Assembly (NCBI GenBank): GCA_964591455.1
Contig: CAZQDZ010000021.1
Coordinates: 1 to 64,000 of the forward strand
Source of the DNA: RFSX01 sp964591455
GTDB taxonomy: Bacteria > Bacteroidota > Bacteroidia > Chitinophagales > Saprospiraceae
Length of the DNA: 64,000 nucleotides
Reading direction: 5' to 3'
The stretch's first letter is position 1. Each line of letters opens with the position of its first letter. The position numbers and the translations under genes were made by a program. A model generated the notes under the pieces. It had not been told where the DNA came from and made no database searches. It was given only the letters and a program-made list of their open reading frames with translations. Shown here in pieces: positions 1 through 9,113 of the stretch.

Positions 1-349
1 ACTGACATTTGTTTGTAATTTTAATATTAAACAATTGATGCCAATTAACTTATCTAATGTCTACTTATCTGGGGAAGTCTAAATGAATTTGACGAAGTGC
101 TTGATTTATATATCATAATTAATAAAGATAATAACACAGTTGAATCTTTACATATTATTACACTCTATTATCGTGATTGTACCTACCATTTTATATCATC
201 CACTGAGAATACAATTGACTCTTATGTTTCTGAATCGGGTAAGAAAGTTATAGGCTATATTAAATTCAATAACTTTGTAAGATGATGAAACATCTGAAGA
301 TGCTATTCCTGCCAAAATTGAATGGTCAATTCCAATACAAGAATTTTAA
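1..349 (+). pseudogene. Decayed 3' end of an unknown gene (two frame changes)
   Basis: Protein-like sequence runs through three segments in different frames. Frame 2 is open from the window edge to a TAA at 80-82. Frame 1 continues the same coding character from about 83 to 284. Frame 2 resumes from about 285 and ends at TAA 347-349 with an acidic tail ending IEWSIPIQEF. Joined, they read as one C-terminal region with compensating shifts, near the AAA at 82-85 and near 278-284. I do not recognise the family. It could instead be non-coding, or the shifts could be assembly errors. Confidence 0.35.
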
Positions 350-429
350 TACCAACTTGTATTTATTGTGAGATAGAAAAAAGACGTAGGCGGCCTAACT
401 CATTTGTTACAATACGAAAAATATCTCTC

Positions 430-900
430 ATGAAACATACACTACTACTCTTCTGCATATTCCTTCTAGCCTGCCAACCAAAAGCTGACATTACAGTGGC
501 GGCAATAACCCAGGAAGAAATAAGCATCGCAAAAAATCTGATTCAAGGTGCCTTCGATGATTTGTGGGCTGGTGTAGACTCTACTAAAATATTAGATTAT
601 CACACTGAAGATTTCATCATCCTTGAGAATGGAGAAGTATGGAATAATACCAGAATAAAACAATTTATGCGAGGTCAACTGGCCAATAAAAATAGGGCTA
701 AACGCATAAACAAGATGGATTACTTATCTGTAGACAAGTATGGTCCTTCTATTCAGATTGCTTATCACAACAAAGCTGAATTCTATAATCAAGACAGTTT
801 GGTCAATGAAGGGAGTTGGCTAGAAAGTGCGCTAGCAGTGAAAACATCTGATGGGTGGCGCCTAAAAATGATGCATTCCACTTGGAATAAAGGCAAGTAG
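430..900 (+). CDS. SnoaL/DUF4440-like lipoprotein
   Basis: A 156-residue protein. The ATG at 430 is preferred over an upstream in-frame start at 322 because it places a lipoprotein signal at the N-terminus (MKHTLLLFCIFLLAC, lipobox Cys15). The mature part (about residues 25-156) has the pattern of an NTF2-like/SnoaL (DUF4440) cone-shaped fold: a first helix, then a D-x-H-T-E-D-F strand around residues 55-62, and a C-terminal strand ending GWRLKMMHSTW. Members of this fold bind or turn over small ligands. No catalytic role can be assigned here. It stands alone, 69 bp before the next lipoprotein gene on the same strand. Confidence 0.75.
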   Translation: MKHTLLLFCIFLLACQPKADITVAAITQEEISIAKNLIQGAFDDLWAGVDSTKILDYHTEDFIILENGEVWNNTRIKQFMRGQLANKNRAKRINKMDYLSVDKYGPSIQIAYHNKAEFYNQDSLVNEGSWLESALAVKTSDGWRLKMMHSTWNKGK

Positions 901-969
901 AGTTATCTTGGCTTAATTAGATGTCACTACCTTATAAAATACTATCTAGTTATTATACGTTTCCCTAAA

Positions 970-3294
970 ATGCAATATTACCGCCCCCTACTCTTATCTG
1001 CTATTATATTTTGTCTAGTTGCTTGTACTAATAAATCACTGGTCAATAATAGCACCCAATCAACTACTGTTAGTAAGAATGACAATAATAAGGTGCCTAG
1101 CAGATATCAGTTGTACTATGAGTACAATAACAGGGATATTCTGGTAATATATGATGGTAGCAATTCCACTTTGCAAGACAGATTCCAGCATCTAACTACG
1201 GCCTTTCAAAAAAGCTTATCAACTGAAGCGCAGGAAAGATTCAACCTCACTTTCAAAAAAGCAAATCAAACAACAGAAGCAGACAGAAAGGGCAAAATTC
1301 TATACTTAGTAGGAAAATTCAGAAACGAGTCTCTTATAGACGAATTAGAACATCAAATCTCTTTTAGGCTAGAAGATGATTCCTTCTCATTCAACAAGCA
1401 AGAGTACACCGATGATGAAATTCTAGCCATACACAACTACCCTAACCCGCGACAATCATCGCTTCCTCTGACGCTAATTACTGGCAATGATGATGCAGCT
1501 ATATTGGCTGCTTTTGAAGCAAGATTAGAATCAGAAATCAATTTTCTTTGGAATAGCTATGACTTTTCTGTCGAAGGCAACAACACTAAAATCATAGGTT
1601 CATTTGACCGACAATGGCAATTACATCCAGACCAACTGTTCGAGTTTAATACGTCTATAGAACCAGTAGTATCTAATAGATATGTGGACATCTATTCTCA
1701 AAATCCTGAACTTTCCCTGGAGGCACTTGCCGCCTTAGGGGAATCAATAGAAAAGACTGTTGGAAACATTCAGAAATTTGTAGGCACAAAACAGCTTCTT
1801 CAAAAGTTCAAGTACTACATATATCCTGACGCAGAATCAAAAGCCCTTCAACTCGGAAACTCAACTCAGGCTCATTTTGACCTTACGAATAACTCAGTGC
1901 ATACGATTATAAATGATAAGTACAAAGACAACTACATAGAGAAAGAAAATCATCTAATCCTAAGACAGCTGCTTGGAGTACCAAATAACGAAATCTTGGA
2001 ATTGGGCTTGGCTATTAGCTTTACAGATCAGTGGCAGAAACATGGCTTTGAGTACTGGGTAGCGAGACTAGCTGAATCTGACAATACGCTAAGTCTAACA
2101 GAACTGATGAATGCTGAAACACTTCAATTTGAATCTCCGCTCATCAAAGAGTGCATGGCGGGAGCGCTAGCTAATTTCCTGTTAGACAAATATGGAAGAT
2201 CTTCTTTCATAGGGAAGTATCGAAAATGGGATCCAACTAAATCAGCGTTGCGAGAAATGGAAAGTGACTGGCAAGCTTATCTGAGAAGCATGGTCAAGAA
2301 GTACCCACGGAAAGAAATTTTGGTCAACAAAGCACTGGATTTACGCGGATTCAATTTTGCTCACGAAGGCTATCGCATATTTAATGGTTATTTATCAGGC
2401 TTAGCTACGCAATCCATAGAGAAACAAGCTGACCTCGGATGCAATGCCGTAGCTATCGTCCCCTACTCATATATGCGAGATGACCAGAAGCCTACTCCTC
2501 TTCCCATTACGAATAGACCAGGAAGTGAAAACGACCAAGGTGTGATTCATTCTGCCTATGAATCTAAAATTAGAGGTATGAAGACAATGCTTAAGCCTCA
2601 GATATGGCTACGCGGCTCATGGCCAGGAGATATAAAAATGAATAATGATAGCGACTGGAAACAATTTTACAAGAACTATCACAGGTGGATAAGACACTAT
2701 GCTTTGTTGGCAGAAATCCATCAAATAGATATGCTTTGCGTCGGTGTTGAATTTGTCAAGTCCACTCTAGCACATGAAGATGAATGGCGAGGCATATTCA
2801 AGAATCTACGAGGATTATACTCTGGACAGTTGACTTATGCTGCCAACTGGGGAGATGAATTTGAGAAAGTACAATTTTGGGATGAATTAGATTTTATTGG
2901 ACTTAACTGCTACTACCCCTTGTCGAAAAAAGACAACGCTTCTAAAGCTGAACTCAGTAAAAATTTTGAGTCTGTCAAGAAGAAGATTGCAAAGGTATAT
3001 GACAAACATCACAAGCCAATTGTATTCACTGAGATAGGATTTAGAAGTATAGATGCCCCATGGAAGCACCCGCATGCAGCAGGGGATGACACCTACAATG
3101 ACATACATCAGGATAGATGTTATCAAATAATCTTAGAAGGTGTACAAAATGAAGATTGGTATGGAGGGATACTGTGGTGGAAATTTCCTTCGTATCTGAC
3201 TTATGGCGGCGATGCAAATAATTCTTATACTCCTAACAACAAACTAGCTGAGAAAACTATAAGGAAGTGGTTTTCTATAGATGAAGTCAACTAA
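970..3294 (+). CDS. Lipoprotein with C-terminal GH113-like TIM-barrel glycosidase domain
   Basis: A 774-residue protein with a lipoprotein signal (h-region LLLSAIIFCLVAC, Cys19). Residues about 455-770 look like a clan-A TIM barrel close to GH113 beta-mannanases: a GFNFAHEGYRIFNGY start, acid/base candidate Glu594 in GVEF, nucleophile candidate Glu688 in FTEIGF, and a late GGILWWKF strand. Residues about 50-450 are a separate region. Its last part (about 330-430) resembles the helical peptidase-MA fold, but I see no HExxH, so it is probably not an active protease. Likely substrates are beta-linked glycans at the cell surface (inference). A hairpin terminator follows the gene. Confidence 0.7.
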   Translation: MQYYRPLLLSAIIFCLVACTNKSLVNNSTQSTTVSKNDNNKVPSRYQLYYEYNNRDILVIYDGSNSTLQDRFQHLTTAFQKSLSTEAQERFNLTFKKANQTTEADRKGKILYLVGKFRNESLIDELEHQISFRLEDDSFSFNKQEYTDDEILAIHNYPNPRQSSLPLTLITGNDDAAILAAFEARLESEINFLWNSYDFSVEGNNTKIIGSFDRQWQLHPDQLFEFNTSIEPVVSNRYVDIYSQNPELSLEALAALGESIEKTVGNIQKFVGTKQLLQKFKYYIYPDAESKALQLGNSTQAHFDLTNNSVHTIINDKYKDNYIEKENHLILRQLLGVPNNEILELGLAISFTDQWQKHGFEYWVARLAESDNTLSLTELMNAETLQFESPLIKECMAGALANFLLDKYGRSSFIGKYRKWDPTKSALREMESDWQAYLRSMVKKYPRKEILVNKALDLRGFNFAHEGYRIFNGYLSGLATQSIEKQADLGCNAVAIVPYSYMRDDQKPTPLPITNRPGSENDQGVIHSAYESKIRGMKTMLKPQIWLRGSWPGDIKMNNDSDWKQFYKNYHRWIRHYALLAEIHQIDMLCVGVEFVKSTLAHEDEWRGIFKNLRGLYSGQLTYAANWGDEFEKVQFWDELDFIGLNCYYPLSKKDNASKAELSKNFESVKKKIAKVYDKHHKPIVFTEIGFRSIDAPWKHPHAAGDDTYNDIHQDRCYQIILEGVQNEDWYGGILWWKFPSYLTYGGDANNSYTPNNKLAEKTIRKWFSIDEVN

Positions 3295-3309
3295 ATTTTA
3301 GCGAATAAA

Positions 3310-3349
3310 AAAAGCACAATTAATTGCTCTTGCAATCGATTGTGCTTTT
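3310..3349. terminator. Bidirectional hairpin terminator
   Basis: An 11-bp perfect inverted repeat (AAAAGCACAAT at 3310-3320, ATTGTGCTTTT at 3339-3349) lies between two convergent genes. A and T tracts at its ends would serve either strand. Confidence 0.75.
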
Positions 3350-3373
3350 CGTTAAAATTTTATTTCCTATGGC

Positions 3374-6241
3374 TTATTGAATCTTTACAATTTGCCTTAC
3401 GGTATGAAAATCTTCTCCTCTTAGCTCTAATAAGTAGGTACCTGACTCAAAGTTACTGACATCTAGGTCGATGTTTTGAGAATGCAAATCTCTTCGCAAC
3501 AGCGTACGTCCTGTAATATCTACCAAATTAAGTGAAGTAATATTCTTCTCGCTTGAAATATTCAATAACTCTGAAGCAGGGTTTGGATATATCTCTAATT
3601 CGAAATCCAATGGCTCACTTATGCTAGATACGTTAAAGTTTAATTCAAATGGTGTAATTCCAGATCTGCATGTTTCTACTATCGGCTCCATTCTCCAATC
3701 AAAGAAATACTGGAAGAATTCTCTACCAAATAATGAACGGCTTATAGTCGCTAGATTACTTATCTGATATGGATAATTTAATTCACCAGTTACTATAGCT
3801 AATTCTGGATTAGCAGAACCAAAAGTAGCAATACTAGATGCTGCATTTATCTCTATTTCGTAAGAACCAGGTTCCATTGTAAAATTAAGTGGCACTTCAG
3901 ATATACCTTCTGGTACGTCTACAGTAGCTTCTGCTATTAAGTCCTGTGAGATAAAACTAAACACTTGTATATGTCTAGGGCCAGCCACTCGAGCATTGAC
4001 ACTGACTGATCTGAATAAACAAGGCTCAGCTACGGCAAAAAACATAGCGCCATTGACATTAGGTGCTGCAAAATCTGTTCTTTCTTGTGTATCATCTACT
4101 GCGACACCACCTATGTAAGCCGGAGCCACAACGTTAATATCGTGATCAAAATAGAATACGGTATCACTTGATAATTCATCAGTAATAAATACGCTTCCAG
4201 TAGTTATAACATTTGTCCCTTCTGGGTCGCTATACCAAGTTGTTGATTCATTAGGGCCCTCTAGCTCTAAAACTTGTGGTCCGATAAATTCTTCACTTCT
4301 TACTTCACCAGGCACATCAGGCTCTACAAAAGTTATTTGAATAGGATTTGATTGTACCGTATCACAGTTACTTGCACTACTGGCAAAAAATAAACCTGAA
4401 TCATTAATACTTATGGACTCAGTTAATTCGCCTGTACTCCATTCAAATGGATTATCATTGAGCACAATCAATTCTACTTCTGTTCCTTCACATAGCACTA
4501 TATCATTTGCGACATTAACTCTGGGAATCACTAATTCTTCCGGTCCTCTTACGATTACCACTTGAGATACATTCTCGCAGCCATTTGTAGTAAGTACCGC
4601 ACTATATGCTCCTGGCTCTGTAACTTCAATCTCACCCGTCATTTCTTGAGATGGTGTCCATAAGATATTATCAAAAGGCTGGTCTACTGATAAGAAGGTT
4701 CCTGAAAGTGTACAATCTAATCTTGTGCCTGTTGCATTTGTTCTTGCTAACCTTTCCACACACTCACCTTCAGTAGATACAAAATGCTCATTAATCGTTA
4801 ATGTAGGTCCATCGTAAATATCCACCTGTCCAGATGGCCATTCGATGATAAGTCTGTCTATTTCTGTAGCGTCACCAAGACCAAATCTAGCCGTAAGGGA
4901 ATTTGTAATTCCGTAGCCTACACCTGCTTGAATACGTCTGCATTGTATTCCCCATTCCCCTTCTATGGTTACTTTCGCACCTATGCCTGAAATATTGGAT
5001 TCTACCCCTACTAAAGAAAGTCCAAAGTAATTATTATCTGAACCTGAATTCAACCACAGCACATCATTGCCACCGGTTTCTCCTGGGCCTAAAGGTCTAT
5101 ATGAAGCAAAGGCATCCATGTAACCATCTTCATTCAAATCTCCCAACGCAAAAGAGATTGGACTCAATGGTCCAAATGGGCTTACTGCACTGGTAAATGT
5201 ATTATCACCGTTATTATATAGTAATTGCTCGCCATCACCAACTAGAAGAATATCTAGGAAGCCGTCATTGTTAAAATCAGCCATAGAAGTCTGAAACGCA
5301 AACAACTCTAGCTCTTCTCCATTTGCAAAAATTGGAATCTCTTCAAAGCGCTCACCGTCTACATTTTCAAACAGCTGGCATCTAAATTCATGATTAGCCA
5401 AAAACAAATCTGGGTCACCATCATTATCTATATCTCCAAAATTGGACGTCCATGTCTGTGCACCAATCTTTATACCCCATTCTTCTGATGCCTCTCTAAA
5501 GGTGCCCCCTTCATTCAGCTCGTTAATGAAAAGCATGTTTATTCTTCTTGGGTCAGAAAAATCAGCTTCAGCAACTAATCTACATTTCCCTATGTGAAGG
5601 TCTAAATCTCCATCTCCATCTATATCATCCCATTCACTAGCATAATTGCCCGAATTATCTGATACTGGAAAGGTCCTCATATCAATCAAATTCGTATCTC
5701 TTACAAGTATACCAGTACCATCATTGATATAGACTTCGCTCAGCGCATCATCATCACAGATAAAGGCATCTAACCAGCCATCGTTATTGATGTCAATGTA
5801 GTTTGCACCTTGCGCAAAGAAGTCTGTCTCAGAAATTTGTCCAGGTATAAACCGACCAAATTCTGATTCTTCTTCATAAACTTTGAAGCCATTATAAGCA
5901 CCAGCAGACATGATGTCATTCAGGCCATCATTATCCAAATCACCAACAAGGATAGCCCAAGTAGAGCCTTCTGTGGTATCAAGGACAATGTTCTGAAAAA
6001 ACTCACCATTGTTAGATTGAATATCAACCATGAGTTCACTGCCATTAGCAGCCCTTATAAGGTCATCTCTAAAATCACCATTTACATCAGCAAAGCCCTT
6101 GCATATCGGAGAGCCTTTTTGTCGTTCCGTCATTATAGACGTGACATCACTAAATGTAACTTGTTGAGCACGTATGCTTTGGGCGCACATAGCGCCAAGG
6201 AGGGTTAGTATAACCAACCCAGGTTTCCATAGACTTCTCAT
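3374..6241 (-). CDS. FG-GAP/ASPIC-UnbV repeat protein with T9SS sorting domain
   Basis: A 955-residue secreted protein. It has a signal peptide (about 1-25, cleavage after SIRA). Residues about 30-420 hold several FG-GAP/VCBS-type calcium-binding repeats of the form DxNxDGxxD (for example DLDNDGLNDI, DINNDGWLDAF, DIDGDGDLDLHI), which build a beta-propeller. An ASPIC/UnbV module follows at about 430-505 (GVGYGITNSLTARFGLG, then IIEWPSGQVD). Residues 505-870 appear to be Ig-like adhesion modules. The last 75 residues are a type A T9SS sorting domain (YPNPASELLNI ... GTYLLEL ... VKIQ). The predicted location is the cell surface or outside. The ligand is unknown. Confidence 0.85.
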   Translation of the reverse strand: MRSLWKPGLVILTLLGAMCAQSIRAQQVTFSDVTSIMTERQKGSPICKGFADVNGDFRDDLIRAANGSELMVDIQSNNGEFFQNIVLDTTEGSTWAILVGDLDNDGLNDIMSAGAYNGFKVYEEESEFGRFIPGQISETDFFAQGANYIDINNDGWLDAFICDDDALSEVYINDGTGILVRDTNLIDMRTFPVSDNSGNYASEWDDIDGDGDLDLHIGKCRLVAEADFSDPRRINMLFINELNEGGTFREASEEWGIKIGAQTWTSNFGDIDNDGDPDLFLANHEFRCQLFENVDGERFEEIPIFANGEELELFAFQTSMADFNNDGFLDILLVGDGEQLLYNNGDNTFTSAVSPFGPLSPISFALGDLNEDGYMDAFASYRPLGPGETGGNDVLWLNSGSDNNYFGLSLVGVESNISGIGAKVTIEGEWGIQCRRIQAGVGYGITNSLTARFGLGDATEIDRLIIEWPSGQVDIYDGPTLTINEHFVSTEGECVERLARTNATGTRLDCTLSGTFLSVDQPFDNILWTPSQEMTGEIEVTEPGAYSAVLTTNGCENVSQVVIVRGPEELVIPRVNVANDIVLCEGTEVELIVLNDNPFEWSTGELTESISINDSGLFFASSASNCDTVQSNPIQITFVEPDVPGEVRSEEFIGPQVLELEGPNESTTWYSDPEGTNVITTGSVFITDELSSDTVFYFDHDINVVAPAYIGGVAVDDTQERTDFAAPNVNGAMFFAVAEPCLFRSVSVNARVAGPRHIQVFSFISQDLIAEATVDVPEGISEVPLNFTMEPGSYEIEINAASSIATFGSANPELAIVTGELNYPYQISNLATISRSLFGREFFQYFFDWRMEPIVETCRSGITPFELNFNVSSISEPLDFELEIYPNPASELLNISSEKNITSLNLVDITGRTLLRRDLHSQNIDLDVSNFESGTYLLELRGEDFHTVRQIVKIQ

Positions 6242-6358
6242 TAATCTATTTTTTTTTTCTTTAAAACTGTCGTTATAGGTACAAAAAGAGTGCCTATATC
6301 GTATTCGTCTGTTAAATTATCTGGATAGACCTATCAAAAATGGAGGTTTCATAGCGAG

Positions 6359-6475
6359 TCATAACCGTAGAAAGTGAGATAGATTGTCCTCATTATCATC
6401 TGAGGAGGATAACCCTTGAACACCTATATATGAAGATAACACAAAAATGAGTGCATAAAGTAAAAATTTAACCAT
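6359..6475 (-). CDS. Possible 38-residue signal-peptide-bearing microprotein
   Basis: ATG at 6475, TGA at 6361-6359. The translation begins MVKFLLYALIFVLSSYIG and continues with an acidic stretch (SSSDDNEDN). This gives a hydrophobic signal-like N-terminus and a short polar mature part. Nothing is recognised by family. A chance open frame cannot be excluded at this length. Its separation from neighbours on both sides makes an independent small gene possible. Confidence 0.3.
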   Translation of the reverse strand: MVKFLLYALIFVLSSYIGVQGLSSSDDNEDNLSHFLRL

Positions 6476-6558
6476 AACAAGATGCAATTGTCCTATGGAC
6501 TATACAAGCCTGAAATAGAATAGACTCTTGTTTTACACTACTTGTAGAATGGTGCAAC

Positions 6559-6587
6559 AAAAAAAAGCAGAGTATTCCTACCCTGCT
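6559..6587 (-). terminator. Candidate terminator
   Basis: On the minus strand AGCAG (6587-6583) and CTGCT (6570-6566) form a short stem, followed by eight T residues (6566-6559). It lies about 80 bp beyond the small gene at 6666-6851. The stem is only 5 bp. Confidence 0.4.
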
Positions 6588-6665
6588 CTAAAGAAAATAA
6601 CAAAAAACAATGACAGCTCTTTCTCACTCTCGCCTTAAACCAATGACGATCTACTAAAACTCGAT

Positions 6666-6851
6666 CTAGGCTCGATGGTCTTGGTCATGCGATTTTTGTA
6701 CAGGCAAGTCTATAGAATACCCATCTCTAATTTCGGATCTTAATTCGTCCCAAAGCTTTTTATTTCTTACTGTTTGCGGAAGTTGGCTGCGCATAAAGGT
6801 TCTTCCTTTATTAATATCCCTTACGATGGTGAAGATTTTAGTTCGGTTCAT
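6666..6851 (-). CDS. Small basic hypothetical protein
   Basis: A 61-residue, charged protein with no signal peptide or membrane segment (MNRTKIFTIVRDINKGRTFM start). Many Arg and Lys residues suggest a nucleic-acid or protein-interacting small protein, but no motif is recognised. It is divergent from the gene at 6970, which leaves 118 bp for two promoters. A terminator-like hairpin lies downstream. Coding status is plausible but not certain. Confidence 0.45.
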   Translation of the reverse strand: MNRTKIFTIVRDINKGRTFMRSQLPQTVRNKKLWDELRSEIRDGYSIDLPVQKSHDQDHRA

Positions 6852-6969
6852 ATTATTCAGATTTTATTAGACACTCTATCAAATGAATTATAATTTCAAT
6901 TAACAATTCCAAAAAAACCAAACTTAGTGCAATCTATCTGCACGATATTTTTTTATTGATAAGTATCCT

Positions 6970-7365
6970 ATGGAATCACCAACGATCATTACTAAACCAA
7001 AATCAATCATTAGTCCTGACTTGTTAGCAGCACTGGCAACGATGACGCAAGAACAGGGTCAAGTCATTGTGCATTGTATCCAAAGGTCAACGCATCCGAC
7101 ATACATAAGAATATGGCCTAGCACCTACCTTTATGATCATCATTCTGACCATCGCTCTGAGTTGGTACATGCTGAAAACATTTCCTATTATCCTGAGTGG
7201 AAAGAAATTGGTCCAGGTGAATATGCCTTCACACTTATTTTCTCTGGACTTTCAAATACGTGCTTAGTTTTTGATTTGTTGGAACACTGTGATAATCAGG
7301 CGGGGGCATTCAGGGTGAATAATATTACCAGGAATGACATGGATGTTTATTACGTCCAACTTTGA
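6970..7365 (+). CDS. Conserved Bacteroidota hypothetical protein
   Basis: A 131-residue cytosolic protein (no signal or membrane segment). Dense conserved-looking aromatic and polar motifs are present: GQVIVHC, YIRIWPSTYL, ELVHAENISYYPEW, GEYAFTLIFSGL, and a C-terminal RNDMDVYYVQL. I remember proteins of this pattern as a conserved unknown of the phylum. No enzymatic signature is evident. The predicted beta-rich pattern would fit a small beta-sandwich. It is convergent with the next gene, with only 5 bp between stops. Confidence 0.7.
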   Translation: MESPTIITKPKSIISPDLLAALATMTQEQGQVIVHCIQRSTHPTYIRIWPSTYLYDHHSDHRSELVHAENISYYPEWKEIGPGEYAFTLIFSGLSNTCLVFDLLEHCDNQAGAFRVNNITRNDMDVYYVQL

Positions 7366-7370
7366 AAACT

Positions 7371-7889
7371 TTATTCAAAAACCTCCTTGTAGGCTGCTTT
7401 GATTTCATGCTCAATGAGAAAGACATGATTTGCTTTATCGACAAGATCGCTACATCGCTGATGGAAATCATCTTGGAGTGACAACTGATTTATAAGATCA
7501 CATGCCTTGATAAAATTTTCTTTACAATTATTGTATAGTGCTTTTACGCTGGAGTGCCTAGCATATATGTATGACATTTCTTTTTCAGCGGCATAGAGAT
7601 ATAGATCCGCTGTCTCATGTTGGAAAATGGAAAGCTTAGAAATTTCCTTGAGTTTGTTCTTAATTTTCTGAATACGAGGTCTTTTGCGTGCTTTTTCTCC
7701 TATGTAGAGCAAATTCCGTATTTCTTTCTTCGCTTTATCGAATAACTTTTTCCTGTCAGCATCACTACCTAATTCCATAGCATAATGCTTCTTGATATCA
7801 TCGAACTTACTGTAGAGCAATTTGAGTTCTGATTTTAAGTCATCTTCAGAAAGTGAATTTACAAACTTGCCAAAGGCAGCTCTACTCAT
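7371..7889 (-). CDS. DUF6155-like helical protein
   Basis: A 172-residue, all-helical, Lys-rich cytosolic protein. The N-terminus (MSRAAFGKFVNSLSEDDLKSELKLLYSKF, shown here only to MSRAAFGKF and LYSKFDDIKKHY) and the helical repeats with the ADLYLYAAEKEMSYIYA segment resemble DUF6155 proteins of Bacteroidota. The function of that family is unknown. It is transcribed alone, and an ATG start is clear at 7889. Confidence 0.6.
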   Translation of the reverse strand: MSRAAFGKFVNSLSEDDLKSELKLLYSKFDDIKKHYAMELGSDADRKKLFDKAKKEIRNLLYIGEKARKRPRIQKIKNKLKEISKLSIFQHETADLYLYAAEKEMSYIYARHSSVKALYNNCKENFIKACDLINQLSLQDDFHQRCSDLVDKANHVFLIEHEIKAAYKEVFE

Positions 7890-8027
7890 AACTATATATT
7901 ATATATTATGCTAATGTAAGAAATAGAGTCAACATGAAATATGCTATGTTATCTAACATCAAGAATGGTTAGTTAATTCCCTTTCTCTTGTTTTCTGCTC
8001 AAGTCCGAACAAACTTTAGATTCTTAC

Positions 8028-8063
8028 AAAAAAAAAGAGCGAAATGTACTTTTACATTCGCTC
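8028..8063 (-). terminator. Rho-independent terminator of the beta-barrel gene
   Basis: The minus strand reads GAGCGAATGTA ... TACATTTCGCTC (8063-8037) followed by nine T residues (8036-8028). It lies about 30 bp beyond the stop at 8093. Confidence 0.8.
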
Positions 8064-8092
8064 AATTTACTTGTGTTTTATTTTATGAATTA

Positions 8093-8800
8093 CTAAAATC
8101 CAATAAGTTGTTCTTCTGCATCTAATCCTTCTGTCTCATCGCCAAGTGGCTTACCGCTTCCGAAAATAATGCCTACAGAAAGTGTGATTCTGTTTGCACT
8201 TTTGTTTTGCTTCAAAATGTCATTACCAATAGTAAAATTGTCAACCACACTAGCAAATCTGTGTAAATACCTTAGATCTATATGAACATTTCCAGCTTTA
8301 TATCCAAGTAACCCTTGGAATCCTGTGGAGATATCACTTTCAGTATCTTGATAGTTTTCTACATTTCTAAGTTCCGAGTTTTTGTCTACAAGCAATTCCA
8401 TTACTGGACCAAGACCAAGTTTGAAGTTTTCCATGAAATTGACACCTGCAGTAACAGGTAGTTCAATTATTAATCTTGATTCCTCATGAATTGTTGGCGC
8501 TTGACTAGATCTGAAAAAATCTTGTGATGAATACTCTTGACGATATCTTGTCCCTAGCGCTTCAAACTGAAGGAAACCAGGTCCGATATTGTTATAAAGC
8601 ATTACACCAACCGATGTTACACTACTTCCGCCTAAGAATCTTAGTACTGGTGGTGCTACATTAGATGAAGGTATAATTCTAATGTCTTGTTCAGATTGCG
8701 ATACAAAACCGTATGAAATTTTTGGACCAATCGACCATTGTTGTCCAAGGGCTGTCATACAAAAGCCCAATAATAATAAGAGTGTTAGTTGAATTCTCAT
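8093..8800 (-). CDS. Outer-membrane beta-barrel protein (PorT/OMP_b-brl type)
   Basis: A 235-residue protein with a signal peptide (MRIQLTLLLLLGFCMTALG, cleavage before QQW). Alternating amphipathic strands follow, such as FLQFEALGTRYRQEY, LIIELPVTAGVNF and HIDLRYLHRF, typical of eight-stranded outer-membrane barrels (PF13568-like). The barrel strands end near residue 215 and a short acidic tail follows. Its function in the outer membrane is not predictable. It is monocistronic with its own terminator. Confidence 0.75.
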   Translation of the reverse strand: MRIQLTLLLLLGFCMTALGQQWSIGPKISYGFVSQSEQDIRIIPSSNVAPPVLRFLGGSSVTSVGVMLYNNIGPGFLQFEALGTRYRQEYSSQDFFRSSQAPTIHEESRLIIELPVTAGVNFMENFKLGLGPVMELLVDKNSELRNVENYQDTESDISTGFQGLLGYKAGNVHIDLRYLHRFASVVDNFTIGNDILKQNKSANRITLSVGIIFGSGKPLGDETEGLDAEEQLIGF

Positions 8801-9113
8801 TCTTTTAAATATTCTATTTTACGTTCTCAAAATTTTTTTTTGACCAATAATACATTTGGTAGACACGTACAGAACAATATTCCACTAATTGACTTTTCCA
8901 ATAGTCAAAATTTTGCAAAGCAGATTGCATTAATAATTCTGAGTAGTAGGGACTTTGTAGAGTTATGTAGACAGGTTGTGGTTTTTTTTAGGTATTCGTA
9001 GACTTTTTAGGCCATTTTATGAGAATTAATCAAGATTATAGGCCTTCTATGTTTTCTATGATGGCTAAAAGTCCTACTTTTGCACTCTTAATTTTAAAGA
9101 AGAGTATTTAGTT
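8801..9113. other. Divergent intergenic region
   Basis: 313 bp between the beta-barrel gene and rpmB. Apart from the rpmB promoter candidate at 9052-9082 I see nothing. A 70-codon open frame here has no protein-like composition. Confidence 0.5.
9052..9082 (+). promoter_or_regulatory. rpmB promoter, Bacteroidota type
   Basis: The -7 element TACTTTTG (9075-9082) is a full match to TAnnTTTG. TTTT (9052-9055) lies 19 bp upstream, one base from the -33 TTTG consensus. The start codon is 31 bp downstream. Confidence 0.5.

Larger units (their letters stand above)
6242..6665. other. 424-bp non-coding stretch
   Basis: It separates two minus-strand genes. It contains one possible small secreted peptide (6359-6475, listed separately) and a weak terminator at 6559-6587. 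I see no other gene, repeat or RNA. Confidence 0.5.

Noticed and set aside
2887..3126. Minus-strand frame inside the glycosidase gene
   Set aside because: It is a shadow of a well-supported coding sequence on the other strand.
8789..9001. 70-codon plus-strand open frame before rpmB
   Set aside because: The composition is not protein-like (runs of F, N and Q), and no family or signal is seen. It lies in a promoter-bearing spacer.
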